Shown here: positions 36,561 through 40,873 of the stretch, piece after piece
Position numbering within the stretch: position 1 is the first letter of the stretch
Layout of the letters: each line of letters starts with the position of its first letter
NCBI GenBank assembly: GCA_029219585.1
Contig: JAQXTR010000045.1
Span: 1-40,873, forward strand
Direction: 5' to 3'
Length of the DNA: 40,873 nucleotides
Origin: Clostridiales bacterium
GTDB lineage: Bacteria; Bacillota; Clostridia; UBA1381
The notes under the pieces: generated by a model
Told to the model about the DNA's origin: nothing
What the model saw: the letters and a program-made list of their open reading frames with translations, nothing else
Database searches by the model: none
Translations under genes and position numbers: made by a program

Positions 36561-38030
36561 TTACCTTTTATAGCGGGGAAATGCTGTATAAACACTTGTA
36601 TACATTCCCTCTGAACTTTTTATAATCGCGTCTCCTCCATGTATCCTCGACACTCGTCTGACAAAATCCAATCCCAAGCCATTGCCAATCTTCTTTGACT
36701 TGGTTGTGAAAAAAGGATGGAAAACCTTTTTAAATATAGCTTTTGGTATTCCGCAGCCGTTATCTGTTACAATCACGCAGAACATATCGTACTCTGTATA
36801 TACCTGTATTTTTATTTCTCCGTCCGATATGTTTTTCTGCTCTATGGCTTCCACCGCGTTACACACTATATTTAAAAAACATTCGACAATATTGGCGCGG
36901 TTGCCCAGAATATAGTTTTCCTGTCCCTCATATTTCCGTATGACTTTAATTTTAGACAAGTCGCATTTGCTGAGCGCATCATTTATACAGCCTTCTATTG
37001 AAAAGATATGGTAATCCATAACAACGGGATTAACAGCTCTCAGCACCCTGCTTATATCAACAGCAGCAGTCATTGAATCCTTCTCTATATTCTCTAAAAA
37101 TCCCTTGACATCTGCCATATCTCCTTTTTCAACGGAGGCATCAGCCAACGCTGCAAGCTTTTGTATCCCCAAAAATCTGTTCTTATAGGAATGAAGAATC
37201 ATAAAAATATCGTTACTCAAAGCATCATTTTCCTTTTTACGCTTCTTCAGGCTTGCCATACCGTGTTTTTCGAATGGGGTAAAGCATATAAGAAGAATGA
37301 AATTCAGTACCATTACAACAAACACAATGATTATACTCAATATTTCCTCATAATACACTCCGATATCTCTCATAGGGAAGCTGAGCAAATCCATATTGTA
37401 AAACATTGTCGGTGCGAACACACCCGTTATAAACAAAAGCAAAGTAATAATATCTATCAGTATTATACTCACAAGTCCTGCCAAGCCATATCTTTTTTTC
37501 ACAAAGATTTTTGTCTTAACTATATATCTTATATAAAACACTATCGGCGCAACGAAAAAGACAGCCGCTGTCAATATAAGGAATCCCCGTATTCCTTCGT
37601 TTAAAAGCTCGAAAAATTCACTTCTTGATTTCATATGCTGATATATATACATATGCCAGCGCAATTCAGGCAAATTCAGTATAAACATAAGCAAGACGGG
37701 TATAAGAAGCAGCAGCCTCACCGACAGTTTCATCGGGCATACAAGACGTATGCACTCCTCCGTTGCTACCATAAGAACACAAATACCGATATTGTGTATT
37801 ATAGACATTTTATAAATGTCTATTTTTATACGCGATAAAAACCGCAGAATCTTATAATCCCACTCGCTCAGATATCTGTAATTCGTAAATTGTTTAAAGT
37901 AAAATATTCCGATTATCACAAGAATAAAGTACCCGACATAATACAGCATTATAATTCTTGCAAACCTGGTGCGCCGAAACAAAATACAGTTCAGCATAAA
38001 CGCAATGCCCAATAATAGCAGTAAAATCAT
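36561..38030 (-). CDS. Membrane sensor histidine kinase
   Basis: 489 residues. The first 250 form about seven membrane helices with very short loops and no large extracellular domain, so it may sense a membrane-level signal or the transport machinery rather than bind glycan directly. The phospho-acceptor is probably H280 in ILHSYKNRF, similar to the H-x-x-K-N box of HPK families that pair with LuxR regulators. The ATPase domain shows the N box (NIVCNAVEAI), G1 (VTDNGCGIP), F box (FHPFFTTK) and G2 (GNGLGL). The ATG at 38030 has a strong GGAGGGGG site. A weak promoter and an upstream terminator make kinase plus regulator a separate transcription unit. Confidence 0.92.
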   Translation of the reverse strand: MILLLLLGIAFMLNCILFRRTRFARIIMLYYVGYFILVIIGIFYFKQFTNYRYLSEWDYKILRFLSRIKIDIYKMSIIHNIGICVLMVATEECIRLVCPMKLSVRLLLLIPVLLMFILNLPELRWHMYIYQHMKSRSEFFELLNEGIRGFLILTAAVFFVAPIVFYIRYIVKTKIFVKKRYGLAGLVSIILIDIITLLLFITGVFAPTMFYNMDLLSFPMRDIGVYYEEILSIIIVFVVMVLNFILLICFTPFEKHGMASLKKRKKENDALSNDIFMILHSYKNRFLGIQKLAALADASVEKGDMADVKGFLENIEKDSMTAAVDISRVLRAVNPVVMDYHIFSIEGCINDALSKCDLSKIKVIRKYEGQENYILGNRANIVECFLNIVCNAVEAIEQKNISDGEIKIQVYTEYDMFCVIVTDNGCGIPKAIFKKVFHPFFTTKSKKIGNGLGLDFVRRVSRIHGGDAIIKSSEGMYTSVYTAFPRYKR

Positions 38031-38067
38031 ATTATCAACCCCCTCCTTGATATATAATTTTAATATT

Positions 38068-38096
38068 ATTATAATTCAGTCCACAGTTTTTTATAA
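38068..38096 (-). promoter_or_regulatory. Candidate promoter of the two-component genes
   Basis: A perfect TATAAT -10 box (38068-38073, minus strand) lies 17 bases from TTATAA (38091-38096), which matches the -35 consensus at only three of six positions. Its place between a hairpin and the kinase start supports it. Low basal expression would suit a regulator. Confidence 0.45.
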
Positions 38097-38106
38097 ATAC
38101 GACATA

Positions 38107-38134
38107 GAAGGAAGAAGAATATCCCCCTTCCTTC
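38107..38134 (-). terminator. Hairpin after the GLUG protein gene
   Basis: GAAGGAAG and CTTCCTTC form an 8-bp stem with a 12-base loop, about 55 bases after the stop of the GLUG gene. The following minus-strand sequence (TATGTCGTATTTATAA) is only moderately U-rich, so termination may be incomplete. Confidence 0.5.
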
Positions 38135-38188
38135 CGATATCATAAATGCCGTAAATAATCCAATCTGTCAATCGTGAGTCCTTGTTAA

Positions 38189-40873
38189 TTACGGAACCGT
38201 CACTACGCAGGCTTTTGCTAAAGGCTTCATATCAGCAGTCATCACGAAAATCTTGACTGTATCTGCACCGTTCAATAATAGGTCCGCATTATATTTACCT
38301 GATGCTTCAACTGTCTGATCGCATATAACAACATTTTTTAAAACATTATCCTTATAAGCAGCAGCAAATAATCTGCCCTGCTCATCGTTTGTCTTTATCA
38401 GTTCAACCGATTTAAGACTTACCGCGTCACTTATTGACAAAGTTTCTTTACCTTCACTGTCCAAATAAATAAGCGAAACAATTCCATCCTTGACTTCGGC
38501 AGTTTCCCAAACAAGTACGGGATAACCGTTTTCGGTATTGACATATGCCCCGCCGAGTACGGAAGCCATCGTCTTAAGGGTATTCTCCTCCGCCAGTGTT
38601 CCTGCTCTGTCATACGCAGTGCCGGTTGTTTCGGTCACATAATATGAATTTTTGACCTTATTCATATCCTCGCTGAGACACATTGACAGAGTTGTATCCG
38701 AATAGCAGTTTGCAACACTGCTGAAATTCAGAAGCTGACCTATAAGTCCGCTCTCATTTGCAGCACAGTCATTGTTCACCTGTGTTCCGAGACTGTAACA
38801 GTCTATAACGGTTACTCCGTCACCGTCTGCTTGTCCGAGCAATGCGCCCACTGTTTCGAACAAGAAATTGTACTGACCGTTGTTATCAAATACATTGTTC
38901 TTCACATAACATCTGCTGATGGAGGCATTGTCCACAGCTATGCCGACAACCGCACCGCAGACTGTATTGTAGCCCCATTCGCCTTCCGCAGCGGCAACAG
39001 TATTCTCAACACCCAAATCATATATACGTGCATCTCCGCCTATACATCCGAACAGACCGACATAATTGATCTTACCGCTCTGGGGTGCCTTGAGCTTCAT
39101 ATTTCTAATAACATGACCGTTACCGTTAAATATACCCTCAAACGGTGCTGTCTTGCTGCCTACCGGAACACTCCATACAGCGCCGCCCAAGTCAATATCA
39201 TCCATAAGCTTGAAATACTTGCCCGCTGTATTATCATATGTCGCAAATACCGATAGATCCTCCTCTGTATATATTTCATACGGCATATCCTCCGTTCCAC
39301 CGCCCGAAAGTGACGGAGCATTATATTCCCATGTAAGAACAGGATAACCGTCATTAATCGTATTAGTAAGGCTGTCTATACTGAATGCCTCACCCAAAGT
39401 CGGAGCAAGGTTTTTTAGCTCCAGAGTGCTGCCAACCTGTGTTCCTTTGTATACATAAGTACTGTCGGCACCGTTACTCCATGGCCACGGAGGTGTGCCT
39501 AAATAATAAGAATTATCTACAGACGCTCCGGTGGACTTAGTACTTACCGCAATATATAAATCCGTATAACAGTTCTCTATCTTGGCATAGCCATCTATAT
39601 AACCTGCTATACCGCCTTCAAACATTACTTCATCGGTATCCACTGTCATATTAAGCGCATAACAGTTCCGCACTGTACCGGAATCGTATACTGCACCTAC
39701 AAGACCGCCGCCGTACGAAATTGTATTCCTTACTTCACCCGCAACCTTATAATTTGTTATATCCATGGTTACGTTCTTGGCATAACATTCCGTCACCTGC
39801 GCGCTGCCGTAAACGCCTCCCACAAGACCTCCGGCTGTTGTCCATACCCAGTCGGTATCTACTATTACAGATACATTCTTTACACCGACATTTTTTACAA
39901 CCGCGCTGTCGCTGATTGCTCCGAACAAACCGGTCATTAGCTTATGCGCGCCCTTAACTGTATAATTCTTGATAACATGACCGTCACCGTCAAAGGTACC
40001 CTTAAACGGCTTTCCGACTCCTGTTTCATAATTGTATGTACCGATAAATGTGTTCCATGTCTTATTCTCCAGATCGATATCGGCAGTGAGCTTGTATGTG
40101 TTTCCTTTTCCGCAGTCAGCATCCGCATTTATTGCATTGGCTGCTGCGATAAGCTCCTCGGCTGTGCCTATGAGTATCTCCTCACCCGTTTCTCCTTCGC
40201 CGCCTTCACCGCTTTCATCCGACTGCCACTTCAGCACAGGATAACCGCCGTTTATATTCTTTGTATCCGCCGCAAATGCAGACTTTAAATTGCCGGGGAC
40301 CGCCTTAAGCTCATCCACCGTCTGCGTATCGCCTATATATCCTACAGGTGTGTTTTGACTGTAATACTTCCACGGCCACTTAAGTGTTATTGTATCGGGA
40401 TAATATAAATTCCACCATTTTCCCCACGCGCCTGCATCGGCTACGCCTATCGTTGTGTCGCTGTAACAATTTTGTATTGATGTATCCGCTGAATAGATAC
40501 CTCCTACAATACCGCCGAAATATGATGAACCCGAAGCCTCTGTTAATCCAAGTGAATAACAGTTAAATATCTTTGCAGTACCATACATCGATCCTGCCAG
40601 ACCTCCGGTTTTTGAATATTCACCGTTAGAGTATGCATGATTACACGATACGTTCTTTGAGTAACAGTTTCTGATTTCCGCATTATCTATCATGGCTCCG
40701 GTAAGTGCGCCAAAGGATATATATACCCAATGCGCACCCATTCTCAGCGATACATTCTCTATGCCGAGATTTTCAATAACCGCATCTCCGCCTATTGCAG
40801 AGAATAGACCATATGCCATATGGGTGTTATTGTCTATCTGTTCAGCATTAATTTCATAATTCTTAATTACATG
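38189..40873 (-). CDS. GLUG-repeat secreted protein, 5' end outside the window
   Basis: The frame is open to the window edge: 18 codons upstream of the first internal ATG (40819) read HVIKNYEINAEQ, the standard start of a GLUG unit, so the true start is beyond 40873. The visible 894 residues hold three blocks. Each block has a lead strand set (YKLTADIDLENKTW, FKGTFDGDGHVIKNY), a LFG motif and two to four GLUG units ending NCYS or NCYT. The final 100 residues form a module (LFAAAYKDNVLKNVVI) that also occurs in the 2314-residue protein. No SLH or sortase signal is seen. It is probably a secreted beta-helix-like stalk or binding protein, co-located with the sensor genes but in its own unit. Confidence 0.85.
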   Translation of the reverse strand, partial: HVIKNYEINAEQIDNNTHMAYGLFSAIGGDAVIENLGIENVSLRMGAHWVYISFGALTGAMIDNAEIRNCYSKNVSCNHAYSNGEYSKTGGLAGSMYGTAKIFNCYSLGLTEASGSSYFGGIVGGIYSADTSIQNCYSDTTIGVADAGAWGKWWNLYYPDTITLKWPWKYYSQNTPVGYIGDTQTVDELKAVPGNLKSAFAADTKNINGGYPVLKWQSDESGEGGEGETGEEILIGTAEELIAAANAINADADCGKGNTYKLTADIDLENKTWNTFIGTYNYETGVGKPFKGTFDGDGHVIKNYTVKGAHKLMTGLFGAISDSAVVKNVGVKNVSVIVDTDWVWTTAGGLVGGVYGSAQVTECYAKNVTMDITNYKVAGEVRNTISYGGGLVGAVYDSGTVRNCYALNMTVDTDEVMFEGGIAGYIDGYAKIENCYTDLYIAVSTKSTGASVDNSYYLGTPPWPWSNGADSTYVYKGTQVGSTLELKNLAPTLGEAFSIDSLTNTINDGYPVLTWEYNAPSLSGGGTEDMPYEIYTEEDLSVFATYDNTAGKYFKLMDDIDLGGAVWSVPVGSKTAPFEGIFNGNGHVIRNMKLKAPQSGKINYVGLFGCIGGDARIYDLGVENTVAAAEGEWGYNTVCGAVVGIAVDNASISRCYVKNNVFDNNGQYNFLFETVGALLGQADGDGVTVIDCYSLGTQVNNDCAANESGLIGQLLNFSSVANCYSDTTLSMCLSEDMNKVKNSYYVTETTGTAYDRAGTLAEENTLKTMASVLGGAYVNTENGYPVLVWETAEVKDGIVSLIYLDSEGKETLSISDAVSLKSVELIKTNDEQGRLFAAAYKDNVLKNVVICDQTVEASGKYNADLLLNGADTVKIFVMTADMKPLAKACVVTVP

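Noticed and set aside
1-40873. CRISPR arrays, tRNA or rRNA genes
   Set aside because: No regularly spaced direct repeats, no cloverleaf with a T-loop GTTCRANYC pattern and no rRNA-like stretch were found on either strand.

Overview
The window comes from a low-to-moderate GC Bacillota genome, most likely an uncultured gut or rumen Clostridia. The basis is AT-rich intergenic DNA, strong GGAGG ribosome binding sites, S-layer homology (SLH) surface proteins, a lipoprotein sugar-binding protein with two MalF/MalG-type permeases, and a GH130 mannosyl-phosphorylase. Every convincing gene lies on the minus strand, so transcription runs from high to low coordinates. No tRNA, rRNA, CRISPR array or complete insertion sequence was seen.

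In transcription order, the window opens with a truncated secreted GLUG-repeat protein (40873-38189) that ends in a hairpin. A sensor kinase and a LuxR-type response regulator follow (38030-35864). A clear sigma-A promoter (35783-35755) then starts a carbohydrate operon: binding lipoprotein, an attenuator-like hairpin, and two permeases (35689-32382). Next come three large surface proteins with SLH domains (32367-21152), a GH37 trehalase-like enzyme, and a GH130_1 mannosylglucose phosphorylase (21064-18642). A Gfo/Idh/MocA oxidoreductase follows (18380-17064), then a 2314-residue secreted protein combining GLUG repeats, a CE12-like esterase and a GH74-like double propeller (16995-10051). The intracellular block is a SIS isomerase, a HAD hydrolase, an SGNH esterase, phosphoglucomutase/phosphomannomutase, ManA, a broken CE2-like esterase, a GH1 glycosidase and a Nudix hydrolase (9969-1841).

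The genes read as a Gram-positive polysaccharide utilisation locus for an acetylated beta-mannoside or glucomannan-like glycan. Surface proteins capture and perhaps cut the polymer, and the ABC system imports oligosaccharides. Esterases and GH1 trim them. GH130_1 phosphorolyses mannosyl-glucose to mannose 1-phosphate, PMM/PGM gives mannose 6-phosphate, and ManA gives fructose 6-phosphate. No endo-mannanase, no mannobiose/cellobiose 2-epimerase and no ABC ATPase is visible.

The low-coordinate end (84-1840) holds no intact gene. It is a graveyard of an older mannose route: 3' remnants of a GH38 alpha-mannosidase, possibly a ROK sugar kinase, a second ManA, and an esterase fragment. These stop beside the promoter and first 28 codons of a tyrosine recombinase. 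A roughly 78-base structured element occurs twice, once in this graveyard (995-1070) and once just upstream of the oxidoreductase (18451-18530). The two copies share a 12-bp closing stem and show a compensatory base change in an inner hairpin. I do not recognise this element, and it is the strongest candidate for something undescribed.
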